DNA from: Geodermatophilus arenarius
GTDB lineage: Bacteria; Actinomycetota; Actinomycetes; Mycobacteriales; Geodermatophilaceae
Direction of reading: 5' to 3'
Length of the DNA stretch: 64,000 nt
Assembly: GCF_042654585.1 (NCBI RefSeq)
Contig: NZ_JBHSGR010000014.1
Location: forward strand, 62,001-126,000
This document shows, one piece after another, positions 54,557 to 63,873 of this stretch. The notes under the pieces are model-generated. The model was given only the letters and a program-made list of their open reading frames with translations. It searched no databases and was not told the DNA's origin. The translations under genes and the position numbers were made by a program. The first letter of the stretch is position 1, and the number at the start of each line of letters is the position of its first letter.

Positions 54557-55897
54557 GTGGGAGCGTTGACCCTCGTGATCGGACACCAGGACCTCGCCGT
54601 GCGGACGTTGGGTCCGTGCCGCATCGACTCGCCGCTGGCGGAGCGGCTGGCCGCGCGGGAGACCACGCAGCACTCGGTGGAGGAGGACGACCGGATCCTC
54701 TTCGACGACACCCTGTCGATGGCCGGCACCCGGGGCGTGCCGGTCGACCAGCTGCCCAGCCTGGAGCCCGGCGGGCCGCGCAAGCGCATCTACTTCGACC
54801 CGGCCAAGACCCGGGTCGGCATCGTCACCTGCGGCGGGCTGTGCCCCGGCCTCAACGACGTCATCCGCGGGCTGGTCCTCGAGCTGTGCCGCCACTACGG
54901 CGTGCGCCGGATCGTCGGGTTCCGCAACGGCTACCGCGGCTTCATCCCGCACTACGGCGAGGACGTCGTCGACCTCTCGCCCGAGGTGGTCCAGCACATC
55001 GACGACGAGGGCGGCACCATCCTCGGCACCTCGCGCGGCGTGCAGGACCCCGAGGAGATCGTCGACGCCCTGGAGCGGCTGGCGATCAACATCCTGTTCG
55101 TCATCGGCGGCGACGGCACCATCCGCGGGGCGATGGAGGTCGTGCGGGTCATCCAGGAGCGCGGCCTGAAGATCGCCGTCGTCGGCGTGCCCAAGACGAT
55201 CGACAACGACATCCCCTACATCGACCAGAGCTTCGGCTTCCAGACCGCGATGGCCGAGGCCACCAAGTCGATCCACGCCGCCAGCGTGGAGGCCCGCTCG
55301 GCCCCCGGCGGCGTGGGCCTGGTCAAGCTCATGGGCCGCCACTCCGGCTTCATCGCCTGCTACTCGGTGCTGGCCAAGGACGACGCCGACTACGTGCTCA
55401 TCCCCGAGGTGCCCTTCGCGCTGCACGGCGAGCGCGGCTTCCTCGAGCACCTGCGCCGCCGGGTCGAGGACCGCGGCCACGCCGTCGTCGTGGTGGCCGA
55501 GGGCGCCGGGCAGGAGCACATCGAGGAGCACGAGCCCGGCCGCGACGCCTCGGGCAACGTCCGCCTCGGCGACGTCGGCCGGCTGCTGCGCCGGCTGATC
55601 ACCGAGCACCTCGACGACGCGAAGGTCGAGAACAACGTCCGCTACTTCGACCCCAGCTACGCCATCCGCAGCGTGCCGGCCAACCCCTACGACAGCGCCT
55701 ACTGCCTGCGGCTGGCGCACGCCGCGGTGCACGCGGCGATGGCCGGGCGCACCGAGGTGATCGTGGCCCGGCGCCGCCGGCGGTTCGTGCACATCCCGAT
55801 GCCGCTGGCGGTCAGCCGCCGCAACCACGTCGACCCGCTCGGCGACCTGTGGATGTCGGTGCTCGAGGCCACCGGGCAGCCGGTGCGCTTCGAGTAG
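54557..55897 (+). CDS. ATP-dependent 6-phosphofructokinase
   Basis: 446 aa, longer than bacterial PfkA and with an N-terminal extension of about 75 residues. Motifs are GIVTCGGLCPGLNDVIRG, FVIGGDGTIRGA (GGDGT points to ATP rather than pyrophosphate), VPKTIDNDIPYIDQSFGF and MGRHSGFIA. This is the plant/trypanosome-like long subfamily. It phosphorylates fructose 6-phosphate in glycolysis. The start may be the GTG at 54557 or the GTG at 54575; neither has a clear ribosome-binding site. Confidence 0.93.
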   Translation: MGALTLVIGHQDLAVRTLGPCRIDSPLAERLAARETTQHSVEEDDRILFDDTLSMAGTRGVPVDQLPSLEPGGPRKRIYFDPAKTRVGIVTCGGLCPGLNDVIRGLVLELCRHYGVRRIVGFRNGYRGFIPHYGEDVVDLSPEVVQHIDDEGGTILGTSRGVQDPEEIVDALERLAINILFVIGGDGTIRGAMEVVRVIQERGLKIAVVGVPKTIDNDIPYIDQSFGFQTAMAEATKSIHAASVEARSAPGGVGLVKLMGRHSGFIACYSVLAKDDADYVLIPEVPFALHGERGFLEHLRRRVEDRGHAVVVVAEGAGQEHIEEHEPGRDASGNVRLGDVGRLLRRLITEHLDDAKVENNVRYFDPSYAIRSVPANPYDSAYCLRLAHAAVHAAMAGRTEVIVARRRRRFVHIPMPLAVSRRNHVDPLGDLWMSVLEATGQPVRFE

Positions 55898-56001
55898 GGC
55901 TCACCCGCCCGGGTGGGATCCCGGGATCCGGCTCCCCGCCGCCCCCGCGTCTGCCGATGGGCCCGTGTCAGGTGCAGCTCACCAGCGACACGAGGGACGG
56001 C

Positions 56002-56520
56002 ATGGACACGACGGGACGCTCGACGACGCGACGGGGCCGCCTGGCGCGGGGCCTCGCGGCCACCGCGGTCGGCGCGGCCGTCGCCCTCACCCCCGGCGTC
56101 GCCGGGGCGGCGCCGAACCGCGCCGACCCGCCCGACGTGGTGCCGCTGGTCGACTGCGTCGTCCGGCACGCCGACGGCAGCTGGACGGCGGTGTTCGGCT
56201 ACGACAACCGCACCGGGGAGACGGTGGACATCCCGGTCGGCCCGGCCAACCAGGTGACGCCGGCCCCGCTCGGCGAGCCGCAGCCGACCACCTTCGCCCC
56301 CGGGGTGCGGCACGGCGTGTTCTCCGTGACCGTCGGAAACGGCGGCGGCCCGATGTGGCACCTGGGCAGCACCGACCTCGCCGCCCGCAAGGCCGACGCG
56401 GCGTGCCCGCCCTCGACGCAGATGCCGGCCGAGGGCAACGGCACCGGGCTCGCGATCGGCGTCGCCGTGGCCGGCGGGGTCGGCGCGGTGGTGCTGCGGC
56501 GGGCCCGCCGCCGGGCCTGA
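56002..56520 (+). CDS. secreted protein with C-terminal membrane anchor
   Basis: 172 aa. A signal peptide (about residues 1-37, AGAA cleavage) is followed by a small beta-rich domain (VFGYDNRTGETVDIPVGPAN) and a C-terminal hydrophobic helix ended by RRARRRA. This resembles cell-wall-associated actinobacterial proteins, but there is no LPxTG motif. Function unknown. Confidence 0.8.
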   Translation: MDTTGRSTTRRGRLARGLAATAVGAAVALTPGVAGAAPNRADPPDVVPLVDCVVRHADGSWTAVFGYDNRTGETVDIPVGPANQVTPAPLGEPQPTTFAPGVRHGVFSVTVGNGGGPMWHLGSTDLAARKADAACPPSTQMPAEGNGTGLAIGVAVAGGVGAVVLRRARRRA

Positions 56521-56594
56521 GCCCTCCCGCGCCCGGCCCCGGCCGGGCCAGGATCACCCCGGGACGGCGCCGCCGTCCCGGGGAGGAGACCGCC

Positions 56595-56804
56595 ATGGCC
56601 AACCACGTGTACCGGCTGACCGAGGTCGTCGGCAGCAGCCCGACCGGCATCGACGACGCGATCCGCACCGCGATCGGCAAGGCGTCGCAGACCATCCGGC
56701 ACGTCGAGTGGTTCGAGGTCCAGGAGGTGCGGGGCCAGGTCGTCGACGGCGACGTCGCGCACGTCCAGGTGACGCTCAAGATCGGGTTCCGCGTCGAGGA
56801 CTGA
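56595..56804 (+). CDS. dodecin
   Basis: 69 aa, the full length of a dodecin subunit. The flavin-contacting Trp lies in HVEWFEVQEVRG and the fold starts MANHVYRLTEVVGSSPTG. Dodecins form hollow dodecamers that store or buffer riboflavin/FMN or CoA-flavin in actinobacteria. The ATG follows GGAGGAG. Confidence 0.95.
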   Translation: MANHVYRLTEVVGSSPTGIDDAIRTAIGKASQTIRHVEWFEVQEVRGQVVDGDVAHVQVTLKIGFRVED

Positions 56805-56907
56805 CCGCCTCGCGTGCGGGCGCCGGTCCGGTCCGGCGCGGTGGGACACTGGGGACGTCGGCCGGCGCGGGCCGTCGCACCCCTGCCGTCTGCCCGAGAG
56901 ACCTGCC

Positions 56908-57630
56908 GTGATCCTCCCTGAACCCGACACCCGATCCGCCCTGCGCGCGGTGCTCTTCGACATGGACGGCACGCTGGTGGAGTCCGAGCAGCACTGGGGA
57001 CACGCCCTGTTCGCCCTCGCCCGGCGCCTGGGCGGTGAGCTGAGCGCCGCCGCCCGCGAGGCCACCGTCGGCACCAGCATGGCGACGTCGATGCGGATCC
57101 TGCAGGCCGACCTCGGGATCGAGCGCACCGCCGAGCAGACCCGCGCGGACGTCGCCTGGGTGGAGGAGACCGTCGCCGGCCTGCTCGCCACCGACCTGCA
57201 CTGGCGGCCCGGCGCACGCGAGCTGCTGGCCGAGGTGCGCGCCGCCGCGCTGCCCACGGCCCTGGTGACGACGACGCCGCGCCGCCTGGCCGACGTGGTC
57301 ATCGCGCACGTCGAGGGCGCGTTCCCGGACGTGCCGCCGTTCGACCTCACCGTCTGCGGCGACGAGGTGCCCGCCCGCAAGCCCGACCCGGCGCCCTACC
57401 TGCAGGCCGCCGCCGCGCTCGGCGTGGACCCGGCGGACTGCGTCGTCGTCGAGGACTCCGCGGCCGGGGTGGCCGCCGGGCTGGCCGCGGGCGCGACCGT
57501 CCTCGGCGTGCCCGCGCTGCAGCCGCTGGAGCCCGCGCCGGGCCTGGTGCTGCGCGACACGCTGGCCGGCGTCGGGCTCGCCGACCTGGAGGGGCTGCTG
57601 CTCGGGCGGGACACCGCGCCGCGCCGCTGA
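56908..57630 (+). CDS. HAD-superfamily phosphatase
   Basis: 240 aa. HAD motifs are complete: nucleophile VLFDMDGTLVE (about 15-25), Thr in LVTTTPRRL, Lys in ARKPDPAPY and the acidic pair in VVVEDSAAGVAAGLAAG. It is a Cof/beta-phosphoglucomutase-like member that should dephosphorylate a small metabolite. GTG start with no strong ribosome-binding site. It converges with the amidohydrolase gene 5 bp away. Confidence 0.9.
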   Translation: MILPEPDTRSALRAVLFDMDGTLVESEQHWGHALFALARRLGGELSAAAREATVGTSMATSMRILQADLGIERTAEQTRADVAWVEETVAGLLATDLHWRPGARELLAEVRAAALPTALVTTTPRRLADVVIAHVEGAFPDVPPFDLTVCGDEVPARKPDPAPYLQAAAALGVDPADCVVVEDSAAGVAAGLAAGATVLGVPALQPLEPAPGLVLRDTLAGVGLADLEGLLLGRDTAPRR

Positions 57631-57634
57631 CCCC

Positions 57635-58813
57635 TCAGCCGGCCGGCACGACCTCCCGGCCGCGGGAGACCACCACCCGCACCCGCGCCAGCGCGGCCAC
57701 GTCCACGGTGGGGTCGCCGTCGACCAGCAGCAGGTCGGCGTCCAGGCCGGGCGCCAGCCGCCCGGTGCGCCCGCCGAGGCCGCAGGCGGCGGCCGCCACG
57801 GAGGTCGCCGTCGCCAGCGCCTCGGGAGCGGGCACCCCGCCGTCGGCGAGCGAGGCGACGGCCCGCGGCAGGAGCCCGTGCGGCTTGCCCGGGGCGATGC
57901 CGCAGTCGACGCCGCTGACGACCCGGACGCCGGCGCGGTGCAGGCGGGCCGCGTCGGCGGCGCGCGCCTGCTCGGTCATGTCCAGCCGGTCGATGAGCTC
58001 CTGCACCCGAGGCGGCGGCACCGCGCCCTCGGCCAGGCCCAGCGTCGGGCAGACGGCGGTGCCCGCGCGGGCCAGCTGCTCCGCCAGCGCCGGCGGGACG
58101 CCCCAGCCGGTGGCGGTCAGGCACGAGCAGTGCTCGATGCCGTCGACGCCGGCGCCCAGCACCTGCCGGACGGCGGTCAGCGCGTGCGCGTGCGCGGTGA
58201 CCGGCAGCCCCAGCCGGTGCGCCTCCTCGACGACGGCGCGCACCTCGGCGGCGCTGAACTGGCAGGCGGCCATGTCGGTGCCCGCGGTCATCGCCCCGCC
58301 GCTGGCCATCAGCTTGACGACGTCCGCGCCCCGCTCGGCGCGCTCGCGGACCGCGGCCCGCAACGCCTCGGCGCCCCGGACCTCGCCGCCCATGCCCGCG
58401 CAGTGGCCGGCGGGGCAGGTGAGCGGCGGGCCCGCCGCGACCACGGTGGGGCCGTCGGCCGGTGCCCGCTCGACCACCGTCCAGCCGACGTCGCCGAGGT
58501 CGCGCACCGCCGTGACCCCGGCGGCCAGGTGCTGCCGGAGGGCGGCGGCCACGATCGCGTCCACCTGCGCCGGCTCCAGCTCGGGGAGCTGGTCGAGGGC
58601 GCGGGGGCCGCTGTCGCCGCAGAGGTGCACGTGCGTGTCGACCAGGCCCGGCAGCAGCGTCGTCCCGGGCAGCGCGGTCACGGGGACGCCGTCGGGCGGG
58701 GCGGCCCCGGCGGGCTCGACGGCGACGATCCGGCCGTCGTCGACCAGCACCAGGGCCCCGTCGCGCAGCACCCGCTCGCCGTCGAAGGCGTGGTCGGCCC
58801 GGTAGCCGCGCAT
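57635..58813 (-). CDS. metal-dependent amidohydrolase
   Basis: 392 aa of the amidohydrolase superfamily. Metal-site motifs: DTHVHLCGD (HxH), DVVKLMASGG (bridging carboxylated Lys), VTAHAHALTAV (His), GIEHCS (His) and SGVDCG (Asp). It probably hydrolyses an amide or imide, as in imidazolonepropionase- or Xaa-Pro-type members; the substrate is unknown. The ATG has AGGAGG upstream. Confidence 0.9.
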   Translation of the reverse strand: MRGYRADHAFDGERVLRDGALVLVDDGRIVAVEPAGAAPPDGVPVTALPGTTLLPGLVDTHVHLCGDSGPRALDQLPELEPAQVDAIVAAALRQHLAAGVTAVRDLGDVGWTVVERAPADGPTVVAAGPPLTCPAGHCAGMGGEVRGAEALRAAVRERAERGADVVKLMASGGAMTAGTDMAACQFSAAEVRAVVEEAHRLGLPVTAHAHALTAVRQVLGAGVDGIEHCSCLTATGWGVPPALAEQLARAGTAVCPTLGLAEGAVPPPRVQELIDRLDMTEQARAADAARLHRAGVRVVSGVDCGIAPGKPHGLLPRAVASLADGGVPAPEALATATSVAAAACGLGGRTGRLAPGLDADLLLVDGDPTVDVAALARVRVVVSRGREVVPAG

Positions 58814-58914
58814 GCCGGCCTCCTGGATGGCGGGGACGCCGACGCTAGGACCGGGCGCGCCGGCCGGTCGACGGGGACCGGCGCGTCTCGCTCCGCCGCG
58901 CCGCTCCCGTCCGT

Positions 58915-58932
58915 CGACCGTTATCCCCAACT
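58915..58932. repeat. 18-bp dispersed repeat, copy 2
   Basis: CGACCGTTATCCCCAACT, identical to 44556-44573. It lies in the 249-bp gap between the amidohydrolase and the RecB-like gene, about 130 nt beyond the 3' end of the minus-strand RecB-like gene. Confidence 0.8.
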
Positions 58933-59062
58933 TCCGGACCGACCTACCGGCCGGCGCCACGGCGGCGGAGCGACGACCGGCGGGGGCCTGCCCGCGCCGG
59001 TGTCCCGCGATCGTCCCCACGGGCCGGGCCGGCAGGAGCGGCCCGGTGCCGGGGCGGGAGCG

Positions 59063-60010
59063 TCAGTCGCGCTCGACGATCGGCAGCGTCGCCCAGCCGG
59101 CCCGGGCGGCGGCCTCGGCGGGGAAGGGCGGGGGAGTGCCGCCGAAGGAGGGGCACAGCGCCTGGTGGTCGCACCAGTCGCACAGCCGCGTGCGGTTGGG
59201 CCGGAAGTCGCCGGTGGCCACCGCCCGCTCGATCGCCGCCCAGATCGCCAGCAGCGTCCGCTCGAAGCGGACGAGCTCGGCCTCCTCGGGGGCGTAGGTC
59301 AGCGCGTCGCCGTCGCCGAGGTAGATGAGCTTGAGCTGGGAGGCCACCACGCCGCGGGTGCGCCACAGCACCAGCGCGTAGAACTTCATCTGGAACAGGG
59401 CCTTGGACTCGAACGCCTCGCGCGGCATCGAGCCGGTCTTGTAGTCGACGACCCGCAGCGCGCCGTTGCGGGCGACGTCGAGCCGGTCGACGTACCCGCG
59501 CAGCAGCAGCCCGTCGGGCAGCGTCACCTCGACCAGCTGCTCGCGGCCCTCCGGCTGGATGCGGGTGGGGTCCTCGAGGGTGAAGTAGGTCTCCACCAGC
59601 TTCCCGGCCGAGTCCAGCCAGGCCTCCAGCGACGGCGGCTCCGCCCCGTCCTCGCCGGCGGTGAACAGCGCCTCGACCTCGGGGTCGGCGCGCAGCTCGT
59701 CCCACGCCGGCGCCACCAGCCCGCGGGCCGCCTCGACGGTCCGCTCGGCCGGCGGCAGGTCGTAGAGCCGCTCCAGGACCGCGTGCACCAGCGTGCCGCG
59801 CACCGCCGCGGCGCTCTTCCTCTCCGGCAGCCGGTCGATGGTGCGGAAGCGGTAGAGCAGCGGGCAGGTCTTGAAGTCCGCCGCGCGGCTGGGCGACAGC
59901 GAGGGCCGGCGCGGCGCCTTCGCCCCGTCGGGGGCCCGCTCGCCGCCGCCGGACGCCGTGCCGGGGAAGACCGTGCCGCTGCGTGCCGGGTCCTGCGCCA
60001 CTGCCGTCAT
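59063..60010 (-). CDS. RecB-like PD-(D/E)XK nuclease with iron-sulfur cysteines
   Basis: 315 aa. The nuclease core is GTLVHAVLERL, GYVDRLDVARN and VVDYKTGSM (the PD-(D/E)XK pattern). Four cysteines, one near residue 49 (KTCPLLYRF) and three in LCDWCDHQALCP near the C-terminus, match the AddB/Cas4 type [4Fe-4S] cluster ligands. It is a DNA exonuclease, typically beside the tRNA methyltransferase and proteasome ATPase genes in actinobacteria. The ATG at 60010 is divergent from trmI. Confidence 0.92.
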   Translation of the reverse strand: MTAVAQDPARSGTVFPGTASGGGERAPDGAKAPRRPSLSPSRAADFKTCPLLYRFRTIDRLPERKSAAAVRGTLVHAVLERLYDLPPAERTVEAARGLVAPAWDELRADPEVEALFTAGEDGAEPPSLEAWLDSAGKLVETYFTLEDPTRIQPEGREQLVEVTLPDGLLLRGYVDRLDVARNGALRVVDYKTGSMPREAFESKALFQMKFYALVLWRTRGVVASQLKLIYLGDGDALTYAPEEAELVRFERTLLAIWAAIERAVATGDFRPNRTRLCDWCDHQALCPSFGGTPPPFPAEAAARAGWATLPIVERD

Positions 60011-60082
60011 GCGTCCGACGCTACGACGCTCCTCCGACAGTTCCGAGCGCCCGCGCCGGACGGACCCGTCCCGCCGCTGGCC

Positions 60083-60088
60083 TAGGCT
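60083..60088 (+). promoter_or_regulatory. -10 box TAGGCT of trmI
   Basis: TAGGCT, 8 nt before the GTG at 60097. Confidence 0.6.
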
Positions 60089-60096
60089 GGCCGCCC

Positions 60097-61032
60097 GTGG
60101 AACCGCAGCCCGAGCCCAGCCAGAACGCGACGAGCGCCGCCCCCGCCGCCGGGCCGCTGCCCGCGGACACCAACGCGGACGGGGAGCAGCCGGCCGCCGT
60201 CACCGCCCGCGTGCCGGGCGCCTTCGCCGCCGGCGACCGGGTGCAGCTCACCGACCCCAAGGGCCGGCTGCACACCGTCGTCCTCGAGCCCGGCAAGCAG
60301 TTCCACACCCACCGCGGCGCCATCGCCCACGACGACCTCATCGGCGCGCCGGAGGGCTCGGTCGTGCACTCCACGGCCAACACCGGCTACCTGGCGTTCC
60401 GGCCCCTGCTGGCCGACTTCGTGCTGTCCATGCCGCGCGGCGCCCAGGTCATCTACCCCAAGGACGCCGCGCAGATCGTCGGCAGCGGGGACATCGGGCC
60501 CGGGATGCGGGTCCTCGAGGCCGGCGCCGGGTCGGGCGCGCTCACCTGCTCGCTGCTGCGCGCCGTCGGCGCGTCGGGCCGGGTCACCAGCTACGAGCGG
60601 CGCGAGGACTTCGCCGACGTCGCCCGCGGCAACGTCGGCGCCTTCTTCGGCGGCGTGCCGGACACCTGGGACCTGCGCCTGGGCGACCTCGCCGACCACC
60701 CCGCCGACGAGGTCGTCGACCGGGTGGTCCTGGACATGCTCGAGCCGTGGGCGGTGCTGCCCACCGTGGCCGCGGCGCTGCGGCCCGGCGGCGTCCTCGT
60801 CGGCTACGTGGCGACGGTCACCCAGCTGTCCACCTACGTCGAGGCGCTGCGCGCGCAGGGCGTGTGGACCGAGCCCTACGCGTGGGAGTCGCTGGTCCGC
60901 CCGTGGCACGCCGTCGGCCTCGCGGTGCGCCCCGAGCACCGCATGGTCGCGCACACCGCGTTCCTCGTGACCGCCCGCCGGCTGGCCGAGGGCGTGGTCG
61001 CTCCGGTCCGCCAGCGGCGCCCCCAGAAGTAG
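60097..61032 (+). CDS. trmI: tRNA (adenine-58-N1)-methyltransferase TrmI
   Basis: 311 aa. A low-complexity N-terminus (about 1-40) precedes the TrmI domain: VIYPKDAAQIV and the SAM-binding motif VLEAGAGSGALTCSLL (about 143-158), then VVLDMLEPWAVL. It methylates N1 of A58 in the T loop of tRNA using SAM as a homotetramer. The GTG is set by the leaderless -10 box. It lies just upstream of the proteasome ATPase gene, a conserved arrangement. Confidence 0.95.
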   Translation: MEPQPEPSQNATSAAPAAGPLPADTNADGEQPAAVTARVPGAFAAGDRVQLTDPKGRLHTVVLEPGKQFHTHRGAIAHDDLIGAPEGSVVHSTANTGYLAFRPLLADFVLSMPRGAQVIYPKDAAQIVGSGDIGPGMRVLEAGAGSGALTCSLLRAVGASGRVTSYERREDFADVARGNVGAFFGGVPDTWDLRLGDLADHPADEVVDRVVLDMLEPWAVLPTVAAALRPGGVLVGYVATVTQLSTYVEALRAQGVWTEPYAWESLVRPWHAVGLAVRPEHRMVAHTAFLVTARRLAEGVVAPVRQRRPQK

Positions 61033-61090
61033 CCCCGCCGGGGGGAGTCGCGCCCCGGCGAGTGCCCGGCACGGTGTCGGCAGGCGTGTA

Positions 61091-61096
61091 TAGATT
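61091..61096 (+). promoter_or_regulatory. -10 box TAGATT of the proteasome ATPase gene
   Basis: The sequence TATAGATT, with TAGATT as the core, is the most AT-rich stretch in the intergenic region. It lies 36 nt before the ATG and a clear GGAGG. This gene therefore has a normal leader, unlike its neighbours. Confidence 0.6.
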
Positions 61097-61132
61097 TGCC
61101 TCCTGGCTCCCCCCGATGTGCGGAGGTGCGCG

Positions 61133-62914
61133 ATGGGCCCCGGTCCTGTCAGCGGTCCCGACGAGTTCCGAGCGCGGCGCGAACGTGACGTCTCCGCCCT
61201 GCTCTCCCAGATCTCCTACCTCGAGGAGGAGATCGGTCTCCTGCGCCGCAAGGTGGCCGACAGCCCCCGGCAGGTGCGGGCGCTCGAGGAGCGGATCGCC
61301 GAGGCGGAGGGCCGCGCGGCCTTCCTCTCCGAGCGCAACGACAAGCTCGCCGGCACCCTGCGCGAGGCCCGCGAGCAGCTGCTCACGCTCAAGGAGGAGA
61401 TCGACCGGCTCGGTCAGCCGCCGTCGGGCTACGGCGTCTACCTCGGGCGGCACGACGACGGCACGGTCGACGTCTTCACCGGCGGCCGCAAGCTGCGCGT
61501 CTCGGTGTCCCCGGCCGTCGAGGCCGAGGAGCTGCGGCCCGGCCAGGAGGTCATGCTCAACGAGGCGATGAACGTCGTCGAGGCGCTCGGCTACGAGAAG
61601 CAGGGCGACGTCGTCATGCTCAAGGAGCTGCTGGAGCCGATCGACGGCGTGACGCCGCGGGCCCTGGTCATCGGCCACACCGACGAGGAGCGGGTGGTCT
61701 ACCTGGCCGACTCGCTCACCGGCCAGCCGCTGCGGGTCGGCGACTCGCTGCTGCTGGAGTCGCGGTCGGGCTACGTGTACGAGCGGATCCCCAAGAGCGA
61801 GGTCGAGGAGCTCGTCCTCGAGGAGGTCCCCGACATCGACTACTCCGACATCGGCGGCCTGGCCCGGCAGATCGAGCAGATCCGCGACGCCGTCGAGCTG
61901 CCGTTCCTGCACGCGGACCTGTTCCGCGAGTACGAGCTGCGCCCGCCGAAGGGCATCCTGCTCTACGGCCCGCCCGGCTGCGGCAAGACGCTCATCGCCA
62001 AGGCGGTGGCCAACTCGCTGGCCAAGAAGGTCTCCGCGGTGAAGGGGGAGGGGCAGGCCAAGTCCTACTTCCTCAACATCAAGGGCCCGGAGCTGCTCAA
62101 CAAGTACGTCGGCGAGACCGAGCGGCACATCCGGCTGGTGTTCCAGCGGGCCCGGGAGAAGGCCAGCGAGGGCACCCCGGTCATCGTGTTCTTCGACGAG
62201 ATGGACTCGATCTTCCGCACCCGCGGGTCGGGCGTGTCCTCCGACGTCGAGTCGACGATCGTCCCGCAGCTGCTCAGCGAGATCGACGGCGTCGAGGGCC
62301 TGGAGAACGTCATCGTCATCGGCGCCTCCAACCGCGAGGACATGATCGACCCGGCGATCCTGCGGCCCGGCCGGCTGGACGTGAAGATCAAGATCGAGCG
62401 GCCCGACGCCGAGGCCGCGCGCGACATCTTCAGCAAGTACCTGACGCCGACGCTGCCCATCCACGCCGACGACCTCGCCGAGAACGGCGGCAGTGCCGAG
62501 GCCACCATCCAGGCGATGATCCAGCGCACCGTCGAGCGGATGTACACCGAGAGCGAGGAGAACCGCTTCCTCGAGGTCACCTACGCCAACGGGGACAAGG
62601 AGGTCCTGTACTTCAAGGACTTCAACTCCGGCGCCATGCTGCAGAACATCGTCGACCGGGCCAAGAAGATGGCCATCAAGGAGAACCTGGAGACGGGGAC
62701 GGCGGGCCTGCGGGTCGGCCACCTGATGCAGGCCTGCGTCGACGAGTTCAAGGAGAACGAGGACCTGCCCAACACCACCAACCCCGACGACTGGGCGCGG
62801 ATCTCGGGCAAGAAGGGCGAGCGGATCGTCTACATCCGCACGCTGATCAGCGGCAAGGGCAGCGACTCCGGCCGCGCCATCGACACCGCGACCAACACCG
62901 GCCAGTACCTGTAG
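61133..62914 (+). CDS. arc: proteasome-associated AAA ATPase (ARC/Mpa)
   Basis: 593 aa from an ATG with GGAGGTG upstream. An N-terminal coiled coil (about 8-85) precedes OB interdomains and one AAA module: Walker A GPPGCGKT at about 279-286, Walker B VFFDEMDS and the arginine-finger region. The C-terminus ends GQYL, the HbYX-like motif needed to dock on the 20S core. It unfolds Pup-tagged proteins and threads them into the proteasome. Neighbours trmI and dop match the conserved Pup-proteasome locus. Confidence 0.98.
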   Translation: MGPGPVSGPDEFRARRERDVSALLSQISYLEEEIGLLRRKVADSPRQVRALEERIAEAEGRAAFLSERNDKLAGTLREAREQLLTLKEEIDRLGQPPSGYGVYLGRHDDGTVDVFTGGRKLRVSVSPAVEAEELRPGQEVMLNEAMNVVEALGYEKQGDVVMLKELLEPIDGVTPRALVIGHTDEERVVYLADSLTGQPLRVGDSLLLESRSGYVYERIPKSEVEELVLEEVPDIDYSDIGGLARQIEQIRDAVELPFLHADLFREYELRPPKGILLYGPPGCGKTLIAKAVANSLAKKVSAVKGEGQAKSYFLNIKGPELLNKYVGETERHIRLVFQRAREKASEGTPVIVFFDEMDSIFRTRGSGVSSDVESTIVPQLLSEIDGVEGLENVIVIGASNREDMIDPAILRPGRLDVKIKIERPDAEAARDIFSKYLTPTLPIHADDLAENGGSAEATIQAMIQRTVERMYTESEENRFLEVTYANGDKEVLYFKDFNSGAMLQNIVDRAKKMAIKENLETGTAGLRVGHLMQACVDEFKENEDLPNTTNPDDWARISGKKGERIVYIRTLISGKGSDSGRAIDTATNTGQYL

Positions 62915-62925
62915 TCCGGCCCGGC

Positions 62926-62969
62926 CGCCGGTGGCCCGGCTCCCCGTCGCGGGAGCCGGGCCACCGGCG
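62926..62969. terminator. strong bidirectional terminator
   Basis: A 19-bp perfect inverted repeat with a 6-nt loop between the convergent ATPase and HAD genes, the longest stem in the window. Confidence 0.85.
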
Positions 62970-62972
62970 CGG

Positions 62973-63830
62973 TCAGCCCAGCAGGGCGGCCAGCGCGCGC
63001 AGGTGCGCCCCGCCGGCGGCCTCGTAGGCGGCACCCGGCACCGTGCGCACCGGATACGGCCGGTGGAGCGGCGCCCGGGGCCCGACGTCGACGTGGACGA
63101 CGTCGAACCCGAGGCCGTGCAGGTGGTCGGCCATCGCGTAGTCGGTGGCGGAGTCCCCGACGGTGTGCCAGAGCCGGGGGAGGGGCCCGTCGGCCCGCAG
63201 CAGCTCCAGCGCGCGTCGGGCTCCGCGGGCCTTGCCCGCGAGCACCGACTCCACGTCGGTCGCGATCACCGACGGGTCGATCCGCCACGGCGTCCGGCCC
63301 GCCGCGTCGGGGTGGTCGCGGTCGCCCAGCCGCACGCCGAGTCCCGCGGTCACCAGGGCGGCGAACAGGTCGGCGTCGAAGGCCCGCTGCCGCTCGGCGT
63401 AGACGGCGGCGGGGACGTCGGTGCGCGCCTCCACCGTGGCCATCGTCCGCTTGGTGTCGTCGAGGAACACCGCGTCGCCGTAGCCGTCGCCCACCAGGTC
63501 GGCGAGCAGGGCGCGGCACACGTCGGGGACGGCGAGGGCGGGGTCGACGTGGACCTCGCCCGCCCCGTCCGGGCCTGCCGACGTCCAGACGCCGCCCTTC
63601 TCGCAGACCGCGTGCAGCCGGGCCCCGCCCGGCAGGCCGGCCGCGGCCAGCGGCGCCAGGACGCGCTCGCCGACGAACTCCGCCGACCGGCCGGTGTTGA
63701 GCACCACGGGGACGCCCGCGGCCAGCAGCGCCCGCAGGTCCTCCAGCAGCGCCGGGGCGACCGTCCGGGTCACCGGGCTGGCGACCGGGCCGTCGACGTC
63801 GAGCAGCAGGCCCAGGGGTGGCGGTGTCAC
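62973..63830 (-). CDS. HAD-superfamily phosphatase (Cof/SPP-like)
   Basis: 285 aa. Motif I is LLLDVDGPVAS, motif II VVLNTGRSAE, and motifs III and IV are the Lys in AGKARGA and VGDSATDYAMADHL. The cap is of the type seen in sugar-phosphate phosphatases. The substrate is unknown. GTG start; it is divergent from dop, 43 bp away. Confidence 0.88.
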   Translation of the reverse strand: MTPPPLGLLLDVDGPVASPVTRTVAPALLEDLRALLAAGVPVVLNTGRSAEFVGERVLAPLAAAGLPGGARLHAVCEKGGVWTSAGPDGAGEVHVDPALAVPDVCRALLADLVGDGYGDAVFLDDTKRTMATVEARTDVPAAVYAERQRAFDADLFAALVTAGLGVRLGDRDHPDAAGRTPWRIDPSVIATDVESVLAGKARGARRALELLRADGPLPRLWHTVGDSATDYAMADHLHGLGFDVVHVDVGPRAPLHRPYPVRTVPGAAYEAAGGAHLRALAALLG

Positions 63831-63861
63831 CCGGTCATCCTCGCGTCCGGCGACCGCGGCC

Positions 63862-63867
63862 TAGGCT
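63862..63867 (+). promoter_or_regulatory. -10 box TAGGCT of dop
   Basis: TAGGCT, 6 nt before the ATG at 63874: leaderless dop transcript. Confidence 0.6.
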
Positions 63868-63873
63868 CGGGGC

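Noticed and set aside
52039..56520. 1493-codon plus frame across the TPP enzyme and phosphofructokinase
   Set aside because: Out-of-frame shadow for most of its length; only its last part coincides with the real secreted-protein gene at 56002.
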